Positions 11,030 through 21,399 of a DNA stretch of 64,000 bases are shown here, piece by piece; the first letter of the stretch is position 1; each line of letters begins with the position of its first letter. The position numbers and the translations under genes are program-made. The stretch lies in NCBI GenBank assembly GCA_947396885.1, contig OX377205.1, forward strand, positions 57,260,969 to 57,324,968, in the 5' to 3' direction. This stretch comes from Heligmosomoides polygyrus polygyrus (Eukaryota > Nematoda > Chromadorea > Rhabditida > Heligmosomidae). Below the pieces are notes generated by a model. The model was not told the origin of the DNA, searched no databases, and saw only the letters and a program-made list of their open reading frames with translations.

Positions 11030-11240
11030 CACGTTTATTCGATATTCGAATACAATTATTCGATCGAATTGTGTTTAAATATGTCGAGTAATATTCGAAT
11101 ATGGCTCCCTTCGATCTTCGAATTCGAACGAATATCCGACTTTTGAAAATCGTTCATATGCGCATTCGAACGAATATTCGAAAATCAGGATATATCGAGT
11201 GATCGAGTAATTCGAATAATTATTCGAATAAATTATTACC
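11030..11240. repeat. ATTCGAATA-rich low-complexity repeat, second block
   Basis: Dense runs of ATTCGAATA, TTCGAAC and TCGAATAATTATTCGA. Most of the block can pair with itself. No coding sequence. Confidence 0.65.
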
Positions 11241-12071
11241 TAAAGTGTTAAGTGCTTAAAGCCACTCACACATGTGTACGGAGATTTTGGAGATCATTGC
11301 TTTCTAGACTTTCACATAAGCGCCCCTATAGTAGTGTGGAGCTTATTGATATTTTTTGAATATATTCGTTCGGGCGCAACTATGATCGATACTATCCGTA
11401 ACCATTGCTGTCGCAGTAGAGGCAGCGAAGTGTACTCGACCCTTAAAGCCTCATGCACACTCCGCAGCGGCAGTGCGGCAATTACGCTGAGGTATAGCGT
11501 AGAAGGGCGGAGTCGCACTGCGGCAGTGGCAGCGAGGAATGAGCTCGGGCGTGCTACTGCAGCGCAGTTCCACGTGCTGCAAAGTGCGAACGCGGCGTAA
11601 GACTTCCAACTTTTCAGCCTCACAACAGTGACTAGGGCGGAGTGGCGTTCTAACCCGCGCCCTTTAAACAGAGGCGTGGCAAAAGTCCACTATCTCGTAA
11701 GGCAACCACTGGACTCTCAAGCAAGCCTAGGAGTTGGGGTGGGCGGGCCAGGGGACGAGGAGTTAGAACGCTCTTCCCCCCTCCCCCCCCCCCCCCCTCC
11801 CCCAATGACTAGTTGCTTCCATCTATAGTTCTGAATGGAACAGTGGGTTGTAAAAGATGCGATGTTACTAGGAACAGGGCAGCACTTTTTAACCATGCCG
11901 TTTATTGAGTTGTTACTTGATTAAATAAGCGTCCCACGTTTTTTCTTTTAATTGCTAAATGGTTTCAATTATTTCTCACTTTTGCTACAAGCGAAACCGC
12001 TCCTTATCGTGTGAGGAAACGAGAACGAGTCCGAAAACGAATGCTGAAATTTTGTGGTGCCTGCACTGTAC
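11241..12071. other. Unassigned; GC-rich patch at 11440-11610
   Basis: Presumed intronic on the ClpX model. A patch at 11440-11610 is rich in GCAG and GCGG and begins CTTAAAGCCTCATGCACACT, resembling the terminus of the 44364-44486 MITE. A C-rich homopolymer lies near 11776-11802. No exon of ClpX was found here. Confidence 0.4.
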
Positions 12072-12181
12072 CTGAGCCCTTTCGACGCTTCCCTGAGCGT
12101 TATAGAGCAGCTTCTGAACCACGGTCTCGACATCTTCTCCGACATAACCAGCTTGAGTCAAAGTAGTGCAGTCGCACATGG
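12072..12181 (-). CDS. ClpX homologue (mitochondrial AAA+ unfoldase), internal exon after Walker A
   Basis: On the minus strand this 110-bp exon reads [18 protein letters not shown] followed by [11 protein letters not shown] and VERAQ, a segment conserved in ClpX just after the Walker A helix; it includes the substrate-gripping pore loop GYVGED. The acceptor TCTATTCAG precedes CC-ATG, completing a GCC Ala codon split by the upstream donor. The donor at its end is GCTCAG|GTACAG. ClpX unfolds proteins and feeds them to ClpP in the mitochondrial matrix. The next expected block (Walker B, FLDEVDK) was not found to the left in this window. Confidence 0.9.
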
Positions 12182-12256
12182 CTGAATAGATCCACCCATT
12201 TACGTTTGGTCGAGCGCCTCTTCAGAAACTACTGGAGAAAAGTGGCCTCTGTTTAC

Positions 12257-12362
12257 CTATAGGAACATCGAGAAGTCTTGCCAGACATTGTGTAAGATAG
12301 GTTTTTCCGCTTCCAGATGGCCCAAGCAGAACAATATTTGATTTGTCCAAGGTGGGCGGCGT
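12257..12362 (-). CDS. ClpX homologue, Walker A exon
   Basis: Minus-strand exon of 106 bp. It contains [17 protein letters not shown] with the P-loop GPSGSGKT that binds ATP, followed by [14 protein letters not shown]. Acceptor: CATTCCAG before ACGCCG. Donor: CCTATAG|GTAAAC, a good nematode donor. The short intron to the next exon (12182-12256) is about 75 bp and keeps the reading frame. Joined, the two exons give the uninterrupted conserved ClpX order P-loop, [14 protein letters not shown]. This is a normal spliced gene, not a processed copy. Confidence 0.92.
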
Positions 12363-12689
12363 CTGGAATGGTAGGCTTGAGTAGTAATCTGCTGCTATGT
12401 AAAGAACAAAATTTCGGATTTTTTGTAGCGTTCATACGACTGATCCTCACTTAAATAATTGTTGTGTTCTACTCCACTTTAAGCATTGCTTTCAGTTACT
12501 ATTTATTATTCAGTATTTAATATCGGTGACAAATAACAAACCAATTATGACAACAAAAACGGTCGAGATTAGTCGATATACAAAAGAAAAGCAGCATGCA
12601 AACTGTTATGAGTATAAAGTTTACGAGATGCATCACAAAAGGGTGTTGTTAGTTGTTAAAAATGTATAATACAATGATGGAAGTAAGTT

Positions 12690-13110
12690 ATGGAACACCA
12701 GCAAAAAGAAAGAGGTTTCGCAAATGGAAAGAGTTCAAAAAACTTTACATAAGTGGTCCTTCACCAGGCTAACAATTCTATGAGTGTTACTTGATTATCC
12801 TAGCCGACTGAAACTGCTCGGATTGAAAAATGTGCAATGCAGGCGTGGATTAGCAAATCTTGTGTTCTGTTTCCGAATTTTGCGTAGGCAAATTAAATTT
12901 ACGCCTAGTAAGTATTGGATATTCAGCCAACGTAGTGAGAGAATACCCGGTATTAGTCTACAATATCAGCACCTTCAAAAGTCAGGTTTCAGTAAGCTTG
13001 CCAACTTTTTTCTTTCATAATGGAAACTTTATCTGCCGAAATTCTTCAATCCCAGAGCAGTTAAGATTCAAAAAAGGGAAGTTATTGGTTAGTGGCAGCT
13101 TCTTGAGAGA
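12690..13110 (+). pseudogene. CR1-like RT C-terminal fragment
   Basis: Across two frames the plus strand gives YPSRLKLLGLKN, NLVFCFRILRRQIKF, KYWIFSQRSERIPG and LQYQHLQKSGFSKLANFF, then PEQLRFKKGK. This is the region after the palm domain of CR1-like non-LTR elements (a shorter form is in the relic at 7140-7460). At least one frameshift and a stop are present. Only the 3' part of the element is here. Confidence 0.6.
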
Positions 13111-13127
13111 GATAGCAACCGGTAATA

Positions 13128-13375
13128 TTAGGTCGTTGCATATGAAATGACCGATTTTGACTGAATTTTTGACGGTTCATAACTTTACTTGAAAAAAAAT
13201 TTGTTGCACGAAATAAGAACCATTGCAACTTGTACACCTTTTTCCAATGCGACAACGATAACGGACATTGGATCCTTGTAAACATCAGAACTACGATAGT
13301 TATAAATCATTAGCGGTCATTTTCGACATCATCTTGGTTGCTTTTTGGTTTTTTGTCCTTCACATGACGATTAAA
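13128..13375 (+). repeat. Direct repeat A1 of unassigned approximately 245-bp repeat
   Basis: Shares with 14311-14551 the blocks GTCGTTGCATATG, CCGATTTTGACT, CATAACTTT, GCGACAACG and CATCTTGGTTGC, in the same order. Flanks the CFDP2-like fragment at 13790-14290 on the left. Confidence 0.65.
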
Positions 13376-13614
13376 TGCCTAAAAAAATGACTTGGTCGGT
13401 CGGTGGGGTTGATGAATATGCTGGATGTGACAGAGTTTCGTATCTCAATTCATCCAGTTTCTGGACAATTTTTTTTGAAACGCATGCACGTGGGCACGCG
13501 CTGACGGTGCAATCCTGCACCCAATTTCGTGGACCCGCAGCTCTTTGGGTTCAAGGACTCGGCAAAAAACAAAGTAGGTTTTTCTCTATATGAAGAGTGA
13601 GATTCCGGCAGTAC

Positions 13615-13660
13615 TATCCATTTCCTCCGTTCAGATATACGCCCAAGACCCTTCCCTGGT
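13615..13660 (+). repeat. One-ended relative of the 9628-10822 TIR
   Basis: Contains CTCCGTTCAGATATACGC and AGACCCTTCCC, close to the right TIR of the 9628-10822 element. No partner end is seen nearby. Confidence 0.4.
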
Positions 13661-13789
13661 GATTAGACCCAACTTGTTTCGTTACATGGGGTCGAACTGC
13701 GTGGGCACGAGATTGTATTTTTTTTTTTATTTTTTTATATTTTTTCTTTGGAATGCCAGTTGAAGATTTCAGCGTGAGTGCACCTTGGA

Positions 13790-14290
13790 GTCCAAATGGC
13801 GCTCGGTGACTGGTGTACTCTGCGACAAAAAGATACCCGAGTGCATGAAGGCGAAAATCTACAGAGCCACTGTCCGACCAGTAGGAGTGTACGGCACCGA
13901 GTGTTGGCTTGCTGCCAAGGAAGTTGAAACTCGCCTTAGCGTCATGGAGACGAAGATACTGCGCTGGACGGCTGGAGTCACGCGCATGGACCACATCCGA
14001 AATGATGCTATTCGGCAGAAGTTCGGTGTCGCGTCGATATCGGACAAAATGCGCGAAGCTCGCTTGCGATGGTACGGCCACGTTCTGCGTGGAAAGGAAG
14101 ACAGCCTCCCCAAGATAGGCCTTAAGTGCGAAGTAATTGGAAAGCGGCCTAGAGGGCGCCCAAAGCAACGTTGGTCCTATACGTTGTGTATGGACATAAA
14201 AGTATTTGGCGCCCACCCTGATCAAGCGCAGGATGGGGAAAAGTGGCGTCACGACCCCAGAAAAAATACACCATGCAACTTGAAATGGGA
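13790..14290 (+). pseudogene. C-terminal fragment of a CFDP2-like endonuclease-RT retroelement
   Basis: Reads SKWRSVTGVLCDKKIPE, then ECWLAAKEVETRLSVMETK, LRWTAGVTRMDHIRND, REARLRWYGHVLRG and GKRPRGRPKQRW. This is the distal part of non-LTR polyproteins usually annotated as craniofacial development protein 2-like. Open from 13785 to 14360. The RT core that should precede it is absent; a matching core lies at 55755-56310. It sits between the two direct repeats at 13128 and 14311. Confidence 0.75.
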
Positions 14291-14310
14291 TCAGAAACAA
14301 CTTTGTGTGT

Positions 14311-14551
14311 TTGGTCGCTGCATATGGCCGATTTTGACTACAAAGTTTGACAGATCATAACTTTGTTTGAAAGCAGTTTCCTTAACCGAAATAAGCAGGG
14401 TTACAATTAATTCGCTTTTCGCAACGCGACAACGGCTTAAGCATTCCATCTTGGCAAAAATTATAACTACGAGAATTAATAAAACATAAGAAGTCGTTTC
14501 CGACATCGTCTTGGTTGCCGAATTTTTACCCTTCACACGACGATCTAAATG
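14311..14551 (+). repeat. Direct repeat A2
   Basis: Partner of 13128-13375 in the same orientation and about 1.18 kb away. Repeat function unknown; arms of a foldback or an ancient LTR-like pair are both possible. Confidence 0.65.
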
Positions 14552-14559
14552 GTGGCGAT

Positions 14560-15990
14560 GTCCGTTCCTCTACATGGTGCATCTGGAAACTGCTCGTTTC
14601 TGCGAGCCGAGCCTGACGCGGATATTGCAATGCAGGCGACAGGCCCTAGTGACAGGCCGGCCTACGATCATTCTGTGTCACATCATGGTTGATGGCGTTT
14701 CAGACTTCTCGAGATAATGCTACGGCGTCCGCGGGAGCCGACGCGCACTCGCAGAGCCCGGCGAGTGTGGAAAGTATGCGAGAGTCCCCGATGCGAGGAC
14801 GGCATCGGGGGGCAACTGAGCTAGTCCGAAAGTCCCGTAACGTAGGCAAGACCCGCGTAGCAACGTTGAATGTGGGTACTTGACGGGCCGCTTGTGCGAG
14901 TTGGCAGAAGCACTGGAGCGAAAAATATAGATTTCTGTGCGGAGCAGTAGACGACGTAGTCCTGCTGCAACTTGAGGGACATTGGCCATGGCTTCAAGGC
15001 CGTTTCGTGCGGCAGTCTCAAGACCACCAGTGGTATCGGTATGACCGCTTCCGAATGTTTCCGTGACGCGATTGCAAGTGTAGAACGTTTCGATGACCGC
15101 TTGATGAATATTGTTGTCGCCGTAGAAGAGCGACGATGCCATTTCTTTTCTGCGTACGATCCGCAGACAGGCTGTTCCAAGCAAACCAAGGACGAGCTCT
15201 GGTTCCTGCTTGGTGAGAAGACGGCGAAAATACTGTCGCAGGATTAGTTGTTTTTGCAGGTGACCTTAATGGTCACGTTGAAGCAGCGAAAGACGGCTAC
15301 AGCTGTCATGATGGTTTTGGCTATGGTTCACGCAACGCCGATGGTGGGCGCATAGTTGAGTATCCAGACTCACATGACCTCACCATTGTGAATACCAATT
15401 TTCGAAATCGTGACTCCCACCTCATTTCGTTTTATAGCGAGAACGCTAAAACAGATTGGCTATGTCCTTGTTACGCGTCGCGACCAAGGCCTTGTCACAT
15501 ACGCGAAGACCGTGCCGTATGAGAAGGCTGCCACAGAACACCGTTCAGTGATCTGCTCGCTGACGATCACACCTTCGAGGTGTAAGGATGTTGAGCGATG
15601 TGGGTCGCCTAGCATCAAATGGTGGCGACTGAAAGAGAAGCAGCTGTTATTTCTCGCATTCGGTTATCGATGGTAACAACTGTCACGAAACCTGCAAGGA
15701 TGCTACCGATGCGATAACTCGGGCTGCACGCCTCGAGCTCGGCATAGCGAAGCCTGGACGACGCTTGGTCGACAAGCCAGGCATGATTGTGGTCTGATGA
15801 TGTCAGAGAGAAAGTCCGAGATAGAAAAAGAACGGCTCTATCACGTATTCATCAGTGATAAAACAGTCCATAATTGGCGGAATTATCGAGAAGCGAAGAA
15901 AGCGACAAAGAAGGCAGTGACCGCTGCTAAGGTCGCATACTATGCTGATTTCAGCGAACAACTGGAAACGCGAAGCCCTATTGTCATACA
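14560..15990 (+). pseudogene. 5' part of CFDP2-like retroelement: leader and endonuclease domain, broken
   Basis: Plus-strand blocks in order, in shifting frames: GKTRVATLNVGT (14850-14882), the family start of the endonuclease; DIGHGFKAVSCGS (14975); AYDPQTGCSKQTKDE (15158); FAGDLNGHVE (15255-15285, the metal-binding D-N pair region); YSCHDGFGYG; then the RRRDQGLVT-type block near 15475; WWRLKEKQ (15622); and a tail with RLYHVFISDKTVHNW and KAVTAAKVAYYAD (15840-15950). It ends where the minus-strand mariner fragment starts. Several stops and frameshifts. The RT part expected downstream is missing. Confidence 0.7.
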
Positions 15991-15994
15991 GTAC

Positions 15995-16590
15995 TTCGAT
16001 TGACCAAAGCCTGCTTTTTCAATCAACTTCTGGTGCATCACTTCAACTTCTGCACAGTACTTTCCTGTGATAGTCTCTCCAGCCTTCATGAACTTGTTAT
16101 GGACTATGCCAAGCACTGTCCTGTCAACCATACGGTCACCGTGGTCTTCTTTGGATAAAGACTTGGTTTCGACATCTTCTTGGAACTCACATTCTTGTCC
16201 AGCCATTGTGCAGAGCGACGACCATTGTCATAAAGGACCCATTTTTGTGCGGGATCCATTTATCCAATTTTTCTCCCGTTCCGACCGCATTTAAGTGGCG
16301 ACTGTTAATATTGCCGTCAACGCCGAAATGCTGTGCTGGCTCTCACACAGCTCGGCGCGGGTGCGCTTCCACCATGGCTTTGAGTTGCTTGTCGTTCAGG
16401 AGTGAAGGCGGCCTACCTCGGTCTTCATCTTCGAGACATTCATCTCCAGATCGAAACTTTTCGAACCAGTGTCGAGTTGTGCGTTCTTTAGCGAAATTCT
16501 CCCCAAATGCAGCGTCGATGTTACGAGCTGTAGCTGCGGCGTTGTGTCCACCTTTTTCATTCATATAACTAGGGCACCCGAATATCACGT
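15995..16590 (-). pseudogene. Mariner transposase fragment (HTH plus part of DDE domain)
   Basis: Minus-strand blocks: ARNIDAAFGENFAKERTTRH and WFEKFRSGDECLEDEDRGRP at 16400-16530, the paired helix-turn-helix DNA-binding region of mariner elements; then HRAV-type linker; then KEDHGDRMVDRTVLGIVHNK and MKAGETITGKYCAEVE with MHQKL at 16010-16150 from the catalytic domain. The segment holding the first catalytic Asp and the final DDE residues is missing. Its left end meets the CFDP2-like relic at about 15990, suggesting insertion or rearrangement there. Confidence 0.75.
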
Positions 16591-16599
16591 TGAATAATA

Positions 16600-17290
16600 C
16601 TGTAAAAAAGACGTTGAAAGCCCTGCAAGAGGAAATCGTATCACAAAAGACATAAATGGTCAGAAATAGGAGATTTTTTGCTTTCAGAAACTATATACAA
16701 AAAAGAAACTATACATATACACTGTCTAAAACGGCCGCGAAAATTCGACCAGAAATTGAGTTGCAAAATCGGTATTTCATATGCAACGATCTAGTAGTTT
16801 CAACCTCTCACCTGCTTCCATTTTATATTCTAACATTCTCATTCGTCATTCAATAAAATCTCCTTGTCTGCAAGAGAGATCGACTGCTCCTGCTCTACAG
16901 TAAGAACACCAGCGCAAGCAATGCAGCAAGGCACATTTGTGACATGATCCACCATCTCCTACAAAAGATTCAAAAACAGGGTTTGATCTGGAGGACCAAC
17001 CGCAGCCTGGGTGCAGTTAGTGAGGAGCGGCCGTCACATACCACAGCCTGTCACCTGCATGGGCTTGGCAGGACATGGAGATACGGCGCATGGGTCCCGC
17101 ACGGTCTTGGCGGACATAAGGTACGCAGGGTTTGCAGGAACTTCTTAATTTTACGGCTGAATTTCTCTTTGCTCGGAAACTTGCTCACTAAGTGGGTAGA
17201 CTATGTTGACCACGCCTGAAAGCGTCAGTGGCTCAGTCGCGACGACCTAGGGACTGCTAACCAGAATCCTAATTTATCCAAAGTATATGT
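16600..17290. other. Unassigned sequence
   Basis: No convincing coding or repeat signal; presumed intronic on the ClpX model. Confidence 0.4.
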
Positions 17291-17304
17291 ACTATCGGCC
17301 GCGG

Positions 17305-17665
17305 CTCATCTTATTTTGCACGGAACAGAGTTTGAACCACGGTCCCCATTCTCTCAAGGCTCGAACACCTTAAACTTGTGTAATTATACTTTACTTAACG
17401 AATGAACGAAGAAAATAGGCCAAACATCAGGCAGGCAACTGCAGAAGTAGCTTGAGGAGTAACTGGAGAAACGACCGCAGAAGCAAAGATACAGCTGATT
17501 TCACGAGCACAACCCGTCCTAATTATGCGGAAGCGAAAGAAGCGGACTGAGTTAACATTGATGAAGCTACATATAGAAACATGTTGAGAGTTGAAGCTGC
17601 AGATCAGCCAGTAGATAGCGTTAACTGCGGTTGCAGAAAAGAGGCATCGTACAGAGGCTTCCTTA
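17305..17665 (-). repeat. LTR-like repeat, 3' side of BEL/Pao relic
   Basis: Shares with 24475-24860 the blocks GAGTTTGAACCAC, CTCAAGGCTCG-like, CAGGCAACTG-like, TGAGGAGTAACTG, GAAACGAC, AGATCAGC and GATAGCGTTAACTGCGGTTG. Diverged but collinear over about 350 bp. Exact ends uncertain. Confidence 0.6.
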
Positions 17666-18734
17666 CGATAGAGGAAAGCAGGCAAGGGGTGAGTAAAAAA
17701 TAGAAAGAAAGAGCGATCTACATAGCTTATGGAAGACTATTGACGGACTAATAGAGGAATCTCCATATTCCCCTGCCAAACAAGAGATCACAACGGACGA
17801 ACCCCAGCATCGGCTCGTGACACGACGATGATCCTTTGACTGGGATTGATCGCTCCTTATGTCACTGTGACGCTGTTCCTCCATTCGATGTATGTCTTCG
17901 GTGAGGTCCATGCTTCTAATCTTCGTCACCTAGAACGAGCTTTGACTCCTGCGCGTGGAAGTGAACGTCCTTCCTTTAATACGGATAGCTTGCGAGCCGC
18001 TTTTATTACGTTTGTTGGTTCCCATCCTCTGTGATTGATGCACTGACCTTCGCGATTTCCTTTCGAGCCTTGCGCACCTTGTCTGTCGTTATTTCGAGCA
18101 GCTCTCGCGTTTGTTCTTCATCGCTCTCTCTCGGTGTAGAATCTGTCCCTATGTCCTCGTCCCTCGATCTGTAGTGATAGTCTTTCGCTCGCGATTGTCT
18201 TCGCTCCTTTGGGAGAGTTTTTCCGTGATTTGAATGGTAGAGGACGTCATGGTTGCGGTGTTTTTTCCAGGCCATCAAATTGTTCTATGATGAACTCTAT
18301 GTTAAACAACATCTTCTGGAAGTTGGGGAACATTGGCGACTTGCCACCTTGTGTTGGTGTGTCAGGGATGTACACTAGGTGCCTTGATTCTTCAAGACCT
18401 CTGACGTCTTCACATTGTCCGATGTCTTCTTATCGCACCCACCTCTCATAGGTCAGCAAAGGTCATTCTGACTTGTGCCCTTCGTATGCTTGTAGTAGTT
18501 TTTGATTTTTAGAGCTTTACAGTCGACGCACACTCGTCCGGGTCAGCAAACGCGTAACAGAACCTGGAACAAATTCGAAACCATAGTGCTTGTCGCCACA
18601 TACGTTCTAGCGCCTCAGCCGGTGCATACTGTAGCAGAGGCAAATATGCCCACCTTTGCTTCACCTTTTCAGGATCTTGCATACTTGTTGAAGTAGCTTC
18701 TTAAGAAGTGTTTCGGAGGCACACGACTTCTTAA

Positions 18735-19040
18735 AGGATAACAGACGACGCTACTCAATTTATTTTGAGATGTGCCACGCATTCCAGCTTCTAGATGCGA
18801 TTTAAGTGCGTATTTGGCCACGCAAGGAGTTGTAGTGACCAGCCAAAAACAGTTTACTGCTTTGTTCTCCCCAGACAAGTCTAGTACCAGTTCACCGACC
18901 TTGGAGGGATGGAAGATTTTGTTCGTTTGGGCGGGAACTCCGTACCATGAGCCTGGTATAGGACGCACGCGACAGTCGGCACCTCTTCCAACTGCACAAC
19001 ACGAGCTCCAGGACACCATAGTGGGTGGAATTTCGTTGCT
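18735..19040 (-). mobile_element. tRNA-headed SINE, copy 1
   Basis: Same family as 45687-46008 and 43755-44085. On the minus strand the head reads TTGTGCAGTTGGAAGAGG (A-box-like), and the body includes the GGTGAACTGGTACTAG block and CGTGGCCAAATACGCA. The 3' end has TTGAGTAGCGTCGTC followed by TTATCC. The open frame on this strand (18669-19019) is repeat sequence, not a gene. Confidence 0.65.
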
Positions 19041-20085
19041 CTCAGGAATCGCGTGACCTTTTCTGACTTCTCTATTGTGGTTGTTGTCTTGGTCGCGGGT
19101 GTAGTGGACTCCTTCGGTTAAGTTGGCATGTTCTTGTATTCGTCGCCCACTGCGATTTCGTCTCGGTTGCTGGATCTATCACAGCTGAAATATAGTGAAG
19201 AGTAGAAATTTATCTTATAGAGATCCATAGTAGAAGTAGCATAGATAGACATGGAACATGCGCTGCTTAAAGCTCCAGAGGTTTTTTTTTGAGGCTGTTA
19301 ATTCCCTACAGGTCTCGAACGCCTTGCTTGCCAGTTTGCGGTTCAGACGATTGCTGACGCTTCTCTGAATAGGATTTGTAGCAGGATTTTCGTGATGTCT
19401 AGGAAAGAATAGCATGTGAAAGAAGTCGGGGAAGACCATTTTTATTGTACAAACTGGTTTATCATTGAGGATCCTTGTCATTGCTTCACGAATGGTTCGT
19501 ATTCAACATAGCGGAGAGCTCGAACGTTGTTGTTCCCGATCGACAGAAAACTTAGCAAGTTTCGTGAAGCGTGCAGTCCTTGAACTGAAGACAATAGTTG
19601 AAATCGATTCTCTGTGATGACATGGTGTTGTGAAGAGCTGGCTCTCACTAGCTCTCACATCGAATCGAAGCGTTTATATGTTCTCCGCCTGTGAAGCAAT
19701 ATTACTCCTTGCGCCCTCGTAGTTGTAGCATTCTTGGATAACAGCATTCTACACATTGCACACGGAATATGTGACTTTGATAACTGTGCGGTCAAATAAG
19801 TCTTTCAGTAAACAAGTAGTTTAGCTGTGACAAATGAAAGAACCGTTGCAGAGATGATTGCTGGATCACACCTATCTGGTTCAAAGGTAAGTCATGGTCG
19901 TGGAATTGTTCAACCTTTTCCTACGTCTTCTTTAATGTCACGTCGTGTAGGTCAGGTATAAGTCGTTCCAGGCGTACTTGACTTTATATTCGGCTACATA
20001 GCACAAGCAGTTCCTGAACAGTGCAGTTGAGTGTCCTGACTGATTCTTCGAAATCAAAGATGACTTTGGTGAATTCGCGTTTCTT

Positions 20086-20257
20086 CAGGGGTCGGATTCA
20101 TCACGACTTACAAAACTTTAACAGAGAATTCACACCGGAAAACTCAGATAACGTGGCTTATCGCCCACCATATCGCTTGATATACCGCGCTATAAGGGAT
20201 TTCGGCAGACATTTTCTCTATTAAATTGCTGTAAGTCGTTGATGAATCCGGCCCCAG
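20086..20257. mobile_element. 172-bp foldback MITE, copy 1
   Basis: Ends CAGGGGTCGGATTCATCA and the complement TGATGAATCCGGCCCCAG; arms continue through ACGACTTACA and AACAGAGAA-like blocks. Nearly the same length and end sequence as 34434-34606. No clear target duplication seen. Confidence 0.7.
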
Positions 20258-21399
20258 TTCCGATTTCCAATCAATCAATGATGAAGGTGTAAGACAGTTC
20301 AAGAGTCTGAGGCGGTATGACTGAGTGGAGTGTGATTATCGTGGTGTCAATCCGGAACGGGATAGCGATGATTCAAGTGCCTTCTTATAGATCCTCTCCC
20401 ATGCCCTATTGTTTGACGTGAATTCCAGTTCATTGAAGATTTAATAGATTTTCTCGTCTGGTGGTACCTGAAATGTACGGTAGAAGCTCCGCCGCCCCGG
20501 TAGAAAAAGCCACTTCTGGATCCTTTTCTTTCTACGTTTTCTTGGTTTGGTTCAGGGAGTATCGTTGATGCATTAACAAAGCCACATTTTCGTTCCACAG
20601 AAGATCCTGAATGTGCGCATCAGTCTGGGTGTTGAAGTGATGAATTGTGTTCCTTGCGAACAGCAAGCCTTCTTTAGCCCATGTCACTTTTCCACTGAAA
20701 TTGAAGCTCATTGATCAGCAAAATACACGGTGTTTTCTTGAAGCTCTTGAGTATGAAGACTCCCATGGCTTCAAGAATGCACTGCTCAGAGAGCATATGA
20801 GCAGAGGGCCGCATGTTGATGAAGAGCGATTTGTCGGCATTCATTTGTGACCACCAAAAGATATGCGATTCTTGCAGTAGTGAGTGGTGCTTGAAGCAGA
20901 GAATTTATGTTTCTTTGGCATTGGTGAAGCCTATTCTGCCTAGTTGTCCATAGCTGTCTGCTCCTTTTTGAGATAGCATAACATAGCATTTGCAATTTTT
21001 TCTTAGTACTTTTTTGCGATTTCTTTTCTTAGAGAGGTTTCCTCAGTGGCCCAGGTTGTGCTTCTAGGTCCCTTGCGTTTTGACATTCAGTAGGCTGCGT
21101 TGAATGCGCGTGAGTTTTCTGTCGTTGATTTTCAGTGTACAGCTCCAGCGGAATTAGGAATTTCACAGGGCGACAGTGTTCAGGCCGTTTAGTAGTCTAA
21201 TTTCAGCTTATCGTGCGACATTATTGACATGCTCAGGTAATTTCGTCATGGTCCCCGTTTTCCGCGTATTTCGAGGCAGTGCTGGCTATGAAATGAGAAG
21301 GACTGCTTCTAACCCGTTTGCTTGGAGGTTCCTCGCTTGGAGTTGTTGTTGAGCTTACGTGATTCTCGCAGGCTGGTGAAATATTCACTGTACCAAATA

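Noticed and set aside
13614..14300. 228-codon minus-strand frame
   Set aside because: Antisense to the CFDP2-like C-terminal fragment, which has clear family motifs on the plus strand.
16944..17219. 91-codon plus-strand frame as gene
   Set aside because: No motif, no splice sites, composition like surrounding intronic DNA.
17666..21399. Additional (env-like) ORF at the 3' side of the BEL/Pao relic
   Set aside because: No signal peptide, transmembrane or family motif could be supported in the short broken frames.
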